A DNA stretch of 64,000 bases from SIG299 sp051880375 (GTDB lineage: Bacteria; Bacillota; Clostridia; Lachnospirales; Lachnospiraceae): positions 1-64,000 of the forward strand of contig JBJENV010000026.1 in assembly GCA_051880375.1 (NCBI GenBank), in the 5' to 3' direction. Of the stretch, positions 1 to 8,611 are shown one piece after another (position 1 is the first letter of the stretch; each line of letters opens with the position of its first letter). A program made the position numbers and the translations under genes. A model generated the notes under the pieces. It was not told where the DNA came from and did no database searches. It saw only the letters and a list, made by a program, of their open reading frames with translations.

Positions 1-1215
1 GCGAAAGCAAAATGGGATAACGAAAAGGCTTCGGTTGAGCGCGTTCAGAAGCTAAGAGAACAGTTAGAGGATTTGAACAACGAGATTGCACTGGCAGAGC
101 GCAATTACGATTTGAATAAAGCGGCAGAGTTAAAGTACGGTAAGCTACCGGAATTAAAGAAGCTGCTTGCCGAGGAGGAAGAGAAGGTCGCAAAGGAAGG
201 CCACACGCTTGTGCATGAAAGCGTTGATGAGGAGGAAATAGCAAAGATTGTTTCCCGCTGGACCGGCATCCCGATTGCAAAGCTGACCGAAAGTGAACGT
301 AACAAGACGTTGCATCTGGATGAAGAACTTCATCGCAGAGTCATCGGACAGGATGAGGCGGTACAGAAGGTGGCGGATGCGATTCTTCGTTCCAAGGCAG
401 GTATCAAGGACCCGACCAAGCCAATCGGTTCGTTTTTATTCCTCGGACCTACCGGTGTCGGTAAGACCGAGCTTGCAAAATCACTTGCGGAAGCATTGTT
501 TGACAACGAGCAGAATATGGTGCGTATTGATATGAGCGAATACATGGAAAAGTATTCGGTATCCAGACTCATCGGAGCGCCTCCGGGATATGTCGGTTAT
601 GAAGAGGGCGGTCAGCTTACCGAGGCAGTCCGCAGAAAACCGTATTCGGTTGTTCTGTTTGATGAAATCGAAAAGGCGCATCCGGATGTATTCAACGTGA
701 TGCTGCAGATTCTCGATGACGGCCGTGTGACCGATTCACAGGGCAGAACCGTAGACTTTAAGAACACGATTCTGATTATGACCTCGAATATCGGTTCGCA
801 GTATCTGTTGGACGGTATTCAGGAAGACGGTACAATTCGTCCGGAAAACGAAGAGCTTGTGATGCAGGAGCTTCGCGGACATTTCCGTCCGGAATTTTTG
901 AACCGTCTGGATGAAATCATTCAGTTTAAACCGTTATCCAGGGAAAACATCAGTGGTATTATCGAACTGCTGCTTGCTGATTTGAACAAGCGTCTTGCGG
1001 ATAAGGAAATCCGGATTCGCATGACCGATGCGGCAAAGGACCTTGCCATTGCCGAAGCCTATGATCCGGCATACGGGGCAAGACCGTTAAAGCGGTATCT
1101 GCAGAAAACGGTTGAAACCATCAGTGCAAGGCTGATTTTGTCGGATGCGGTTGCAGCAGGGCAGACGATTGTACTGGATGCCGTGAATGGGGCATTGGAT
1201 GCACATGTGGAGTAG
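1..1215 (+). CDS. clpB: ATP-dependent chaperone ClpB, C-terminal part (5' end outside window)
   Basis: This is the C-terminal 404 residues of the ClpB/Hsp104 disaggregase, which with DnaK pulls polypeptides out of cytoplasmic aggregates using ATP. The open frame runs in from base 1. It begins in the coiled-coil middle domain (about residues 1-75 of the visible part, rich in Glu, Lys and Leu), which separates ClpB from ClpA/ClpX. It is followed by the IVSRWTGIP linker and the second AAA+ ring module. That module has Walker A GPTGVGKT, Walker B VVLFDEIEKAH and the sensor-2 GARPLKRYLQK segment, then the small C-terminal domain. The protein ends normally with a TAG stop. No CIRCE or CtsR site can be judged because the promoter is outside the window. 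Confidence 0.95.
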   Translation, partial: AKAKWDNEKASVERVQKLREQLEDLNNEIALAERNYDLNKAAELKYGKLPELKKLLAEEEEKVAKEGHTLVHESVDEEEIAKIVSRWTGIPIAKLTESERNKTLHLDEELHRRVIGQDEAVQKVADAILRSKAGIKDPTKPIGSFLFLGPTGVGKTELAKSLAEALFDNEQNMVRIDMSEYMEKYSVSRLIGAPPGYVGYEEGGQLTEAVRRKPYSVVLFDEIEKAHPDVFNVMLQILDDGRVTDSQGRTVDFKNTILIMTSNIGSQYLLDGIQEDGTIRPENEELVMQELRGHFRPEFLNRLDEIIQFKPLSRENISGIIELLLADLNKRLADKEIRIRMTDAAKDLAIAEAYDPAYGARPLKRYLQKTVETISARLILSDAVAAGQTIVLDAVNGALDAHVE

Positions 1216-1260
1216 AATGCTCTGTTGTGGCAGAACGCTAATGTTTTAATGAGATTTTAA

Positions 1261-1313
1261 TTGACATTTACCTCCGTTTTGACTATGCTTTTGGTATAGT
1301 AAAAAACGGAGGT
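1261..1313 (+). promoter_or_regulatory. tldD promoter overlapped by a long imperfect palindrome
   Basis: A sigma-A promoter reads TTGACA (1261-1266), 17 bp, TATGCT (1284-1289). An imperfect palindrome covers it: arms acctccgtttt (1270-1280) with aaaacggaggt (1303-1313), and inner arms ACTAT (1282-1286) with ATAGT (1296-1300). The right arm contains the GGAGGT ribosome-binding site of tldD. The left arm lies upstream of the expected transcription start, so the dyad is more likely a DNA operator than an RNA hairpin. Confidence 0.6.
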
Positions 1314-1321
1314 ATTGTTAT

Positions 1322-2701
1322 ATGTTGCCACAGAGCTTAGTAAAAGAAGCTTTAAGGAAAGCATTATCGACCGGAGCGGATTATGCGGAGGTATTTGCGG
1401 AACACACGGACAGCAAAAATATCAGCATGGTTGCTTCCAAGGTCGACAGGATAGAAGATGCCGTCATTTCCGGCGTCGGTATCCGGATTTTTAAGGGAAC
1501 CAGATGCGTATCCGGTTCGGCATCCTCACTTGCGCCGGAGGCAGTTCTTGCGTGTGCACAGAGAGTAGCAGATGCACTGGCAGGAAGTGCGGTGATTCAG
1601 GATATTAAGCTTAGAGAGCGCCGTTTCGGTGATATCCATCCGGTCAAAGTCGTACCGAGAAGTGTGGAAAATTCATATAAGGTGGACTTTTTAAAGGAAG
1701 CATATTTTGCCGCAAAGGAATATCATTCGAATATTTCCCAGGTAACCGGAACCTTCCTTGACGTAGACCACAATATTATGATTGCAACGAGTGAGGGTCT
1801 GTATGCGGAGGACCGTCAGATTCGTTCCCGTATTGCCATCAATGCCATTGCAAGCAAAAACGGTGAAAACCAGACCGGAAGCTGCAGCCCGGGTGCAAGA
1901 GTCGGTATGGAGCTGTTTGAAAAGTTCGCTCCGAAGGAAGTCGGTATCGAGGCAGCAAAACAGGCAATGACCATGATTGATGCAGGCTACATTGATGCGG
2001 GAGTGATGCCGGTAGCCATTGAGAACGCATTCGGCGGCGTTATTTTCCACGAGGCATGCGGACATTCGCTGGAGGCTTCGTGCGTGGCACTCGGTCAGTC
2101 GCAGTTTGCGGGTAAGCTCGGGGAGCAGATTGCAAATCCGAAGGTAACTGCCATTGATGACGGTACGATTCCGAATGCATGGGGTTCCATCAACATTGAC
2201 GATGAGGGTACTCCGGCACAGAAGAATGTACTGATTGAAAACGGTATTTTAAAATCCTATATGATTGATAAGTTAAACGGACGTCGCATGGGCATGGCAT
2301 CGACCGGTAACAGCCGTCGTCAAAGCTATGCGTTTGAACCGACCTCCCGTATGACAAATACCTATATTGCTGCAGGAAATGATGAGGACGAGGATATCAT
2401 CGGTTCCATCGAATACGGCCTGTATGCAAAGAAGATGGGCGGCGGTTCGGTGAATCCGGTTACCGGCCAGTTCAATTTCTCCGTTGCGGAGGGCTACGTT
2501 GTGCGTAACGGTAAGATTTGCGAGCCGGTTCGCGGCGCAAGCTTAATCGGCAAGGGCTCTGATATTCTGATGAATATTGACATGGTAGGTAAGCATTTAG
2601 ACCGCGGACAGGGTATGTGCGGTGCTTCCTCGGGAAGCATTCCGACCGATGTCGGTCAGCCGCTCATTCGTGTTTCTTCGATTACAGTAGGAGGTCGCTA
2701 A
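1322..2701 (+). CDS. tldD: TldD family metalloprotease subunit
   Basis: TldD is the zinc-dependent catalytic half of the cytoplasmic TldD/TldE protease, known from E. coli for trimming unfolded peptides, including microcin B17 precursor and CcdA. The 459-residue length is normal. The family HExxxH motif is present as HEACGH at residues 243-248. The glycine-rich C-terminal region (GKGSDILMNID, MCGASSGSIP) is also typical. The ATG start follows GGAGGT at 7-8 nt. It is followed after one base by tldE, so the two form an operon and presumably a heterodimer. The peptide substrate in this organism is not evident; no RiPP genes are nearby. Confidence 0.93.
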   Translation: MLPQSLVKEALRKALSTGADYAEVFAEHTDSKNISMVASKVDRIEDAVISGVGIRIFKGTRCVSGSASSLAPEAVLACAQRVADALAGSAVIQDIKLRERRFGDIHPVKVVPRSVENSYKVDFLKEAYFAAKEYHSNISQVTGTFLDVDHNIMIATSEGLYAEDRQIRSRIAINAIASKNGENQTGSCSPGARVGMELFEKFAPKEVGIEAAKQAMTMIDAGYIDAGVMPVAIENAFGGVIFHEACGHSLEASCVALGQSQFAGKLGEQIANPKVTAIDDGTIPNAWGSINIDDEGTPAQKNVLIENGILKSYMIDKLNGRRMGMASTGNSRRQSYAFEPTSRMTNTYIAAGNDEDEDIIGSIEYGLYAKKMGGGSVNPVTGQFNFSVAEGYVVRNGKICEPVRGASLIGKGSDILMNIDMVGKHLDRGQGMCGASSGSIPTDVGQPLIRVSSITVGGR

Positions 2702-2702
2702 T

Positions 2703-4052
2703 ATGACATATCAGGAATTCAAACAGGCAGTCATTGCAGCTGCCGAAAAAATGCAGGTGGCCGAATACGAGCTTTATTATGTAGAATCGGCGGAAACCGG
2801 TGCTGAAATTTTTAAGACAGAGGTAAAGGGTTTTACGGTAAGTAACAGGCTCGGTGTCTGCTTCCGCTGCCTTGTGAACGGAAAGATGGGCTATGCATCC
2901 ACGGAGAATTTAACCGAAGAGGAAGCGGAGTCCCTTGTCTGCCGTGCGGTAGAGAATGCGGCAACGATTGAGAGCGAGGAACCGGTATTTATTCATGAGG
3001 CGGGCGATACTTATCAGGTCTGTGAAAAGAAGGAAAGTAAGGAACCGGCTGCAAGTGACATTGTAGACTTTGCACTTTCCTTACAGGATACCCTTTACAA
3101 GACGGATGAGCGTGTGAAGGACGGTTCCCAGTCGGTAGCGGCCTTTGCTACCTCCAAAAAAGCACTCTACAATTCCAAGGGACTTGATTTAGAGGACAGT
3201 TCCGCATTTTCCTATGCTTATGCCATGGCTCTGGTAGCGGACGGTGAGGACATGTATGACGGTATGGATGTGGTTTCCGGCAACATGGACGATTTTAATA
3301 AGGAAAAGCTTGCAGGGGAAGCCGTAAAAGAAGCAGTAGAAACCATCGGTGCAGCTTCGGTACCGAGCGGAAAGTATACCACAGTATTCTCCAATAAGGT
3401 AATGGCAAGCCTGTTGTCAACCTATGCTTCCGTATTTTCCGCGGAGGCAGCGCAGAAGGGCATGTCACTGCTTGCAGGAAAGGAAGGAGAAAAGATTGCA
3501 GCGGACATTATTACACTGACGGATGACCCGCTGTATCCGGAAGCACTGGTGAAGAGTACCTTTGATGCGGAAGGTGTTGCTACTTACAAGAAGAATGTCA
3601 TTGAAAACGGTACATTCCTCACCCTGCTTCACAACTTAAAGACAGCGGCAAATGCAGGAGTAAAGACAACCGGAAACGGATTCAAGGGCTCTTACGCTTC
3701 TACGGTCGGCATCCATCCGTACAGCTTTTATATCAATCCGGTGAAGGGAAGCTTAGAGGATCTGTTTGAGGAAGCAGGAAACGGTGTTTATATCACCTCT
3801 TTAGAAGGCATGCATGCAGGTGCCAATCCGATTACGGGCGATTTTTCGCTGGCAGCCTCCGGCTTTACGATTGAAAACGGCAAAAAGACAGCTCCGGTCA
3901 AGAACATTACCGTATCGGGCAACTTCTTTACCCTGTTAAAGGAAATCGTAACCGTCGGAGAGGATTTAAAGTTCAATCCGTTTGCGCTTTCTGCAAGCCG
4001 CTGCGGTTCTCCTTCGGTACTTGTAAAGGATGTAACAATAGCAGGTAAATAA
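2703..4052 (+). CDS. tldE: TldE/PmbA family metalloprotease partner
   Basis: This 449-residue protein is the second subunit of the TldD/TldE protease (PmbA family). It shares the TldD fold but lacks the HExxxH zinc motif, as known TldE proteins do, so it acts as the non-catalytic partner shaping the cleavage chamber. The C-terminal ITGDFSLAASGFTIENGK and ITVSGNF segments are characteristic. The start lies one base after the tldD stop, with an AGGAGG ribosome-binding site inside the end of tldD, indicating coupled synthesis in equal amounts. No frameshift or truncation is seen. Confidence 0.92.
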   Translation: MTYQEFKQAVIAAAEKMQVAEYELYYVESAETGAEIFKTEVKGFTVSNRLGVCFRCLVNGKMGYASTENLTEEEAESLVCRAVENAATIESEEPVFIHEAGDTYQVCEKKESKEPAASDIVDFALSLQDTLYKTDERVKDGSQSVAAFATSKKALYNSKGLDLEDSSAFSYAYAMALVADGEDMYDGMDVVSGNMDDFNKEKLAGEAVKEAVETIGAASVPSGKYTTVFSNKVMASLLSTYASVFSAEAAQKGMSLLAGKEGEKIAADIITLTDDPLYPEALVKSTFDAEGVATYKKNVIENGTFLTLLHNLKTAANAGVKTTGNGFKGSYASTVGIHPYSFYINPVKGSLEDLFEEAGNGVYITSLEGMHAGANPITGDFSLAASGFTIENGKKTAPVKNITVSGNFFTLLKEIVTVGEDLKFNPFALSASRCGSPSVLVKDVTIAGK

Positions 4053-4086
4053 ACTGCAAAAGTGCAGAGAATGCGGACAAAATCTA

Positions 4087-4115
4087 TTGTCTTAAGCAGG
4101 AAACTGTACTATAAT
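4087..4115 (+). promoter_or_regulatory. Promoter of the secreted 5'-nucleotidase
   Basis: TTGTCT (4087-4092), a 17-bp spacer and a perfect TATAAT (4110-4115) lie 55 bp before the start codon. The gene has its own strong Shine-Dalgarno AAGGAGG. Confidence 0.7.
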
Positions 4116-4170
4116 CAGAGTACAGGTTGCTTTTTCAAAAATAAAGAGGCAACGAAAAAGGAGGATAAGC

Positions 4171-5988
4171 ATGAAAAAATCATTGAAATCCGTACTTGCC
4201 GGATTCATGGCATTGGCAATGGTGATTACCACGCTGATGTCAGGAACGGTAACCGCAAGAGCAGAGGAAACCGAAGATATGACCGGTAAACTGGTTGTAC
4301 TGCACACAAATGATGTGCACGGTTATTTTGAAGCGGATGTGGAAAAAGGTCATCTTGGTATTGATGCGGTAGCAGCTGCAAAGACTTATTATGAGAGCCT
4401 TGGCGCAAATGTATTACTGTTAGATGCAGGTGACTTTGCACAGGGACACACATTAGTCAGCTATTACGAGGGACTGAGCGCAGTGGAGTTTATGAACGCT
4501 GCAGGCTATGATGCAGCCAGCTTCGGTAACCACGAACTGGACTATGGCTTTGATGAAATGCTTGCCATTGCAGCCGCAGCCAACTTCCCGATTCTGGATG
4601 CTAACATCTTAAACAAGGAAACAGGCGAGCCGCAGTTCAAAGCAAACACAGTATTTGAGTTCGGTGAATTAAAGGTCGGCGTATTCGGTCTGGATACTCC
4701 GGAAGCACAGACAAAGGCAAGTCCTGCCAATGTAAAGAAAATTACATTTTTGGATAATGAAGAACTGTTTGCGTGTGCACAGGCACAGGTGGACGAGTTA
4801 AAGGCAGCCGGCTGTAATTACATCATCTGTATCGGACATCTCGGTGTGGATGAGGAAAGCACCGGAAGACGTTCCACCGATGTCATTGAGCATGTCACGG
4901 GAATTGACCTGTTTGTGGACGGACACAGCCATACGGCATTTGAAGAGGGCAGCAAGGTAAACGATACACTTGTCGTAAGTACCGGTAATTACTTAAATAA
5001 CCTTGGTGTTGTTGTATATGACGGAACAACGACAACCGCTACCTTAATCTCCGCTGCAGAATATGCAGGAGAAAGAGATACAGAGGTTGGAGCTTTGGTT
5101 CAGGCAAGAGCAGAAGAAGTTGCAGCGGCTTATGACGCATTATTCGCAACAACAAAGGTTGATTTGGTTGGCGATAAGCCAACGGTCCGCAGTCAGGAAA
5201 CCAACCTTGGTAACTTTGCAGCGGGTGCTTATCTGTATGCAGCCAGTACTTTTGCTGCTGAGCATGAACTTGGTATTACTGTAGATGGTGCAATTTCTAA
5301 CGGCGGCGGTATCCGTGCAAGCATTCCGGCAGGCGAGATTTCCATGAACACCTTAAAGACCGTGTTCCCGTTCGGAAACAGCGTTACGATTCTCGGTGTG
5401 ACAGGTGCAGAACTGTTAGAGGCTCTGGAAGCAGCATGCTTTGCATGTCCGGAACCGGTTGGTGCATTCCCTCAGACAGCAGGCATTGTATTTACTGTGG
5501 ATACTACCGTACCTTATGAGAACGGTGCACAGTATCCGGATTCCACTTACTATGCTCCGGCTAATCCTGGCAGCAGAGTAACCATTACAAGTGTCGGAGG
5601 TAAGGAATTCAGCTTAACCGATACCTACTACATTGCAACCAATAACTTCACGGCAGCAGGCGGTGATACCTATTATGTATTCGGACAGGCTGATTATGTG
5701 GTACAGACCGAAATTGTTGATTCGGATGCCCTGATTGCGTATGTAAACTCCATGGACGGTGTGATTGGTGATGAATTCAAGGCACCGGCAGGTAACATTA
5801 CCCTGATTACACCTCCGGCATATACAGAGTACATCGTAGCTGCAGGCGATTACTTAAGAAAGATTGCAAAGGATTTCCTCGGCGCAGAAAAGCTCTGGAA
5901 AGAAATTTATGAGGTAAATAAGGACAGCATTTCTAATCCGGATTTGATTCGTGTCGGACAGAAGCTGTTAATTCCGGCAGCACAGTAA
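4171..5988 (+). CDS. Secreted bifunctional metallophosphatase/5'-nucleotidase with C-terminal LysM
   Basis: This is an extracellular UshA/CpdB-type enzyme that dephosphorylates nucleotides for nucleoside and phosphate salvage. Residues 1-31 form a signal peptide (KK, hydrophobic core, TARA cleavage region). The calcineurin-like metallophosphatase domain (about 40-300) has DVHGYF, GNHELDYG and GHSHTAF metal-ligand motifs. The 5'-nucleotidase C-terminal domain (about 325-520) has NGGGIRAS. The last 50 residues (about 556-603) are a LysM domain (YIVAAGDYLRKIAKDFLG, then ISNPDLIRVGQKLLIP), which should hold the enzyme on peptidoglycan. The start is the ATG behind AAAAAGGAGG. It is a single-gene unit between its own promoter and a terminator. 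The natural nucleotide substrate is not deducible. Confidence 0.9.
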   Translation: MKKSLKSVLAGFMALAMVITTLMSGTVTARAEETEDMTGKLVVLHTNDVHGYFEADVEKGHLGIDAVAAAKTYYESLGANVLLLDAGDFAQGHTLVSYYEGLSAVEFMNAAGYDAASFGNHELDYGFDEMLAIAAAANFPILDANILNKETGEPQFKANTVFEFGELKVGVFGLDTPEAQTKASPANVKKITFLDNEELFACAQAQVDELKAAGCNYIICIGHLGVDEESTGRRSTDVIEHVTGIDLFVDGHSHTAFEEGSKVNDTLVVSTGNYLNNLGVVVYDGTTTTATLISAAEYAGERDTEVGALVQARAEEVAAAYDALFATTKVDLVGDKPTVRSQETNLGNFAAGAYLYAASTFAAEHELGITVDGAISNGGGIRASIPAGEISMNTLKTVFPFGNSVTILGVTGAELLEALEAACFACPEPVGAFPQTAGIVFTVDTTVPYENGAQYPDSTYYAPANPGSRVTITSVGGKEFSLTDTYYIATNNFTAAGGDTYYVFGQADYVVQTEIVDSDALIAYVNSMDGVIGDEFKAPAGNITLITPPAYTEYIVAAGDYLRKIAKDFLGAEKLWKEIYEVNKDSISNPDLIRVGQKLLIPAAQ

Positions 5989-6031
5989 CCGGATAGATAC
6001 GTGATACATAGTTTTAGGTGATTTATAATGT

Positions 6032-6076
6032 ACCGCAGGCAGAATGGCATTTGCCGTCCTGTCTGCGGTATTTTTA
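6032..6076 (+). terminator. Rho-independent terminator of the nucleotidase gene
   Basis: The arms accgcaggcag and ctgtctgcggt pair, with one G-T wobble, around a 15-nt loop and are followed by ATTTTTA. Confidence 0.8.
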
Positions 6077-6208
6077 TGCATTTCCGGAAGACAAAAGAGC
6101 AATATAATACAAATTATAGCACTCCGGACAATGGCGGATACGAGAAAAAAACTTTATAATAAGAGTATCACAGGTACACTGGAGAAGGTGTGCGGAAACG
6201 GAGGGTGT

Positions 6209-8611
6209 ATGCAGTACGGACATTTTGATGACAAAAACAGGGAATATGTGATTGACCGTGTGGATTTACCGACTTCATGGACAAATTATCTTGGGGTGGA
6301 ATCGATGTGTACGGTAATCAACCATACTGCCGGAGGTTACACATTCTATAAGACGCCGGAATATCACAGAATAACAAGATTCCGTCCAAACGGCGTTCCG
6401 ATGGACCGTCCGGGACATTACGTTTATCTCAGAGATAACGAAAGCGGGGACTATTGGAGTATTTCGTGGCAGCCGGTCGGGAAGCCGCTTGATAAGGCAA
6501 AGTACCGATGCCGGCATGGCATGTCGTACAGCGTGTTTGAATGCGATTATGCGAAAATCAGGGCAAGCCAAACGCTTTCCATTCCGCTTGGGGAACATGT
6601 GGAGCTTTGGGATGTCGTGATTCGGAATGAAGATACGAAGCCGAGAAGCTTAAGTGTTTTTAATTATCTGGAATTTTCGTTTCATCATATTATGATTGAC
6701 AATCAGAACTTCCAGATGAGCTTATATTGTGCAGGTTCCTCGTATGAGGACGGCATTATCGAGTATGATTTGTTCTATGAGCAGTTCGGCTATCAGTATG
6801 TCACCGCAAATTTTGAGCCGGATGGCTACGACTGCGTCAGAGACTGTTTCCTCGGTGCTTACCGGACCGAGGATAATCCGGTGGCGGTGGAGAAGGGAGC
6901 CTGCAGCGGCTCTACAGAGCTTGGAAACAACCATTGTGCGGTACTTCAGAAAAATCTGACGCTGGCACCGGGCGAGGAGGTACGTCTGCTATTTTTCTTA
7001 GGAGAAGGAAACCGTGCCGAGGGAAGACGTATCCGCGAAAAGTACAGCAGCACGGACGCGGTGGACAGGGAATATGAAAAGTTAAAGAATTACTGGGACG
7101 AAAAATTTGCAAAGCTTCAGATTCATACGCCGAACGAGGGCATGAACACGATGATTAATACATGGACGCTTTACCAGTCGGAAATCAACGTTATGTTTTC
7201 TCGTTTTGCTTCGTTTATCGAGGTGGGCGGAAGAACAGGGCTTGGCTACCGGGATACGGCGCAGGATGCGATGACCGTGCCGCATTCCAATCCGGAAAAG
7301 TGTCGCCAGAGAATTGTGGAGCTGTTAAAGGGACTCGTTTCCGAGGGGTACGGTCTGCATCTGTTCCAGCCGGAATGGTTTGAACAGGAGAGCGGAGAAA
7401 AGCCGTTTGCTTCACCGACGGTAGTGCCGACAAAAAATAAGGATGACATTGTTCACGGCATCAAGGATGCCTGTTCGGATGATGCGCTCTGGCTGGTATC
7501 TTCCATTGTGGAATATATCAAGGAAACAGGCGAGTTTTCGTTTGCCGATGAGCGCGTAACCTATGCAGACGGCGGTGAGGATACGGTGTATGAGCATATG
7601 AAGACCATACTTGATTTTTCGACACGTCAGGTCGGGGCAAACGGCATCTGCAAAGGGCTGCGCGCCGATTGGAACGACTGCTTAAACCTTGGCGGCGGAG
7701 AGAGTGCAATGGTATCGTTTCTGCACTACTGGGCGTTGCAGAACTTTACAGAGCTTGCCGAGTATCTGGGACGCGAGGCGGATGCAGAGCATTACCGGAG
7801 TGTGGCGGAGCAGGTAAAGAAGACATGCGATGAAGTACTCTGGGACGGCGACTGGTATATCCGCGGTATTACAAAGAACGGACGCCGTATCGGAACAAAG
7901 GAGGATAAGGAAGGCAGGGTACATCTGGAGTCCAATGCATGGGCAGTCTTATCCGGAGCAGCAACGGGAGAGCGCGCAGTCCGGGCCATGGACAGTGTGG
8001 ACGAGTATCTGTATACGCCTTACGGACTGTTACTGAATGCGCCGTCGTATACGGTGCCGGACGATGACATCGGGTTTGTGACGAGGGTTTATCCGGGTTT
8101 AAAGGAAAACGGCGCAGTCTTTTCCCATCCGAATCCGTGGGTATGGGCAGCGGAGTGCCGGCTTGGAAGAGGTGACCGTGCCATGAAGTTTTACAATGCC
8201 CTTTGTCCGTATTATCAAAATGATAAAATTGAAATCCGCGAAGCGGAGCCGTATTCCTACTGCCAGTTTATTGTGGGGCGGGATCACACGGCTTTCGGGC
8301 GCGCAAGACATCCGTTTATGACGGGTTCCGGCGGATGGTCCTATTTCTCCGCAACGAGGTATATGCTGGGTATCCGTCCGCAGTTTGACTATCTGGAACT
8401 TGACCCTTGCATTCCGGGCGAATGGGACGGATTTTCGGCGGTTCGGGAATGGCGCGGTGCGACGTATGAAATTACGGTGGAAAATCCGGAGCATGTCATG
8501 AAAGGGGTAGCACGAATTTATCTGGACGGTGAGGCGGTAGAAAAGGTTCCGGTGCGCAAGGCAGGAAGCACACACAAGGTAAAGGTAATTATGGGAGGAG
8601 GAAACGTATGA
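6209..8611 (+). CDS. chbP: GH94 disaccharide phosphorylase, N,N'-diacetylchitobiose phosphorylase-like
   Basis: GH94 enzymes split a beta-linked disaccharide with inorganic phosphate into a sugar-1-phosphate plus a free sugar in the cytoplasm. The 800-residue length matches the family. The N-terminal MQYGHFDDKNREYVI beta-sandwich start is typical, and the (alpha/alpha)6 barrel carries the RADWNDCLN motif with the catalytic Asp at about 487-490. From memory, the phrases RPGHYVYLRD, GYGLHLF and LGGGESAMVSFLH are closer to chitobiose phosphorylase than to cellobiose phosphorylase; an alignment would settle this. The chosen ATG follows GGAGGGTGT; an in-frame ATG at 6044 lies within the upstream terminator and is unlikely. 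The TGA overlaps the next start by 4 nt. There is no signal peptide, and an ABC importer is encoded downstream. Confidence 0.85.
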   Translation: MQYGHFDDKNREYVIDRVDLPTSWTNYLGVESMCTVINHTAGGYTFYKTPEYHRITRFRPNGVPMDRPGHYVYLRDNESGDYWSISWQPVGKPLDKAKYRCRHGMSYSVFECDYAKIRASQTLSIPLGEHVELWDVVIRNEDTKPRSLSVFNYLEFSFHHIMIDNQNFQMSLYCAGSSYEDGIIEYDLFYEQFGYQYVTANFEPDGYDCVRDCFLGAYRTEDNPVAVEKGACSGSTELGNNHCAVLQKNLTLAPGEEVRLLFFLGEGNRAEGRRIREKYSSTDAVDREYEKLKNYWDEKFAKLQIHTPNEGMNTMINTWTLYQSEINVMFSRFASFIEVGGRTGLGYRDTAQDAMTVPHSNPEKCRQRIVELLKGLVSEGYGLHLFQPEWFEQESGEKPFASPTVVPTKNKDDIVHGIKDACSDDALWLVSSIVEYIKETGEFSFADERVTYADGGEDTVYEHMKTILDFSTRQVGANGICKGLRADWNDCLNLGGGESAMVSFLHYWALQNFTELAEYLGREADAEHYRSVAEQVKKTCDEVLWDGDWYIRGITKNGRRIGTKEDKEGRVHLESNAWAVLSGAATGERAVRAMDSVDEYLYTPYGLLLNAPSYTVPDDDIGFVTRVYPGLKENGAVFSHPNPWVWAAECRLGRGDRAMKFYNALCPYYQNDKIEIREAEPYSYCQFIVGRDHTAFGRARHPFMTGSGGWSYFSATRYMLGIRPQFDYLELDPCIPGEWDGFSAVREWRGATYEITVENPEHVMKGVARIYLDGEAVEKVPVRKAGSTHKVKVIMGGGNV

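Noticed and set aside
6044..6208. N-terminal extension of the GH94 protein from the ATG at 6044
   Set aside because: It would start inside the preceding terminator, lacks a ribosome-binding site, and the family N-terminus begins at 6209.
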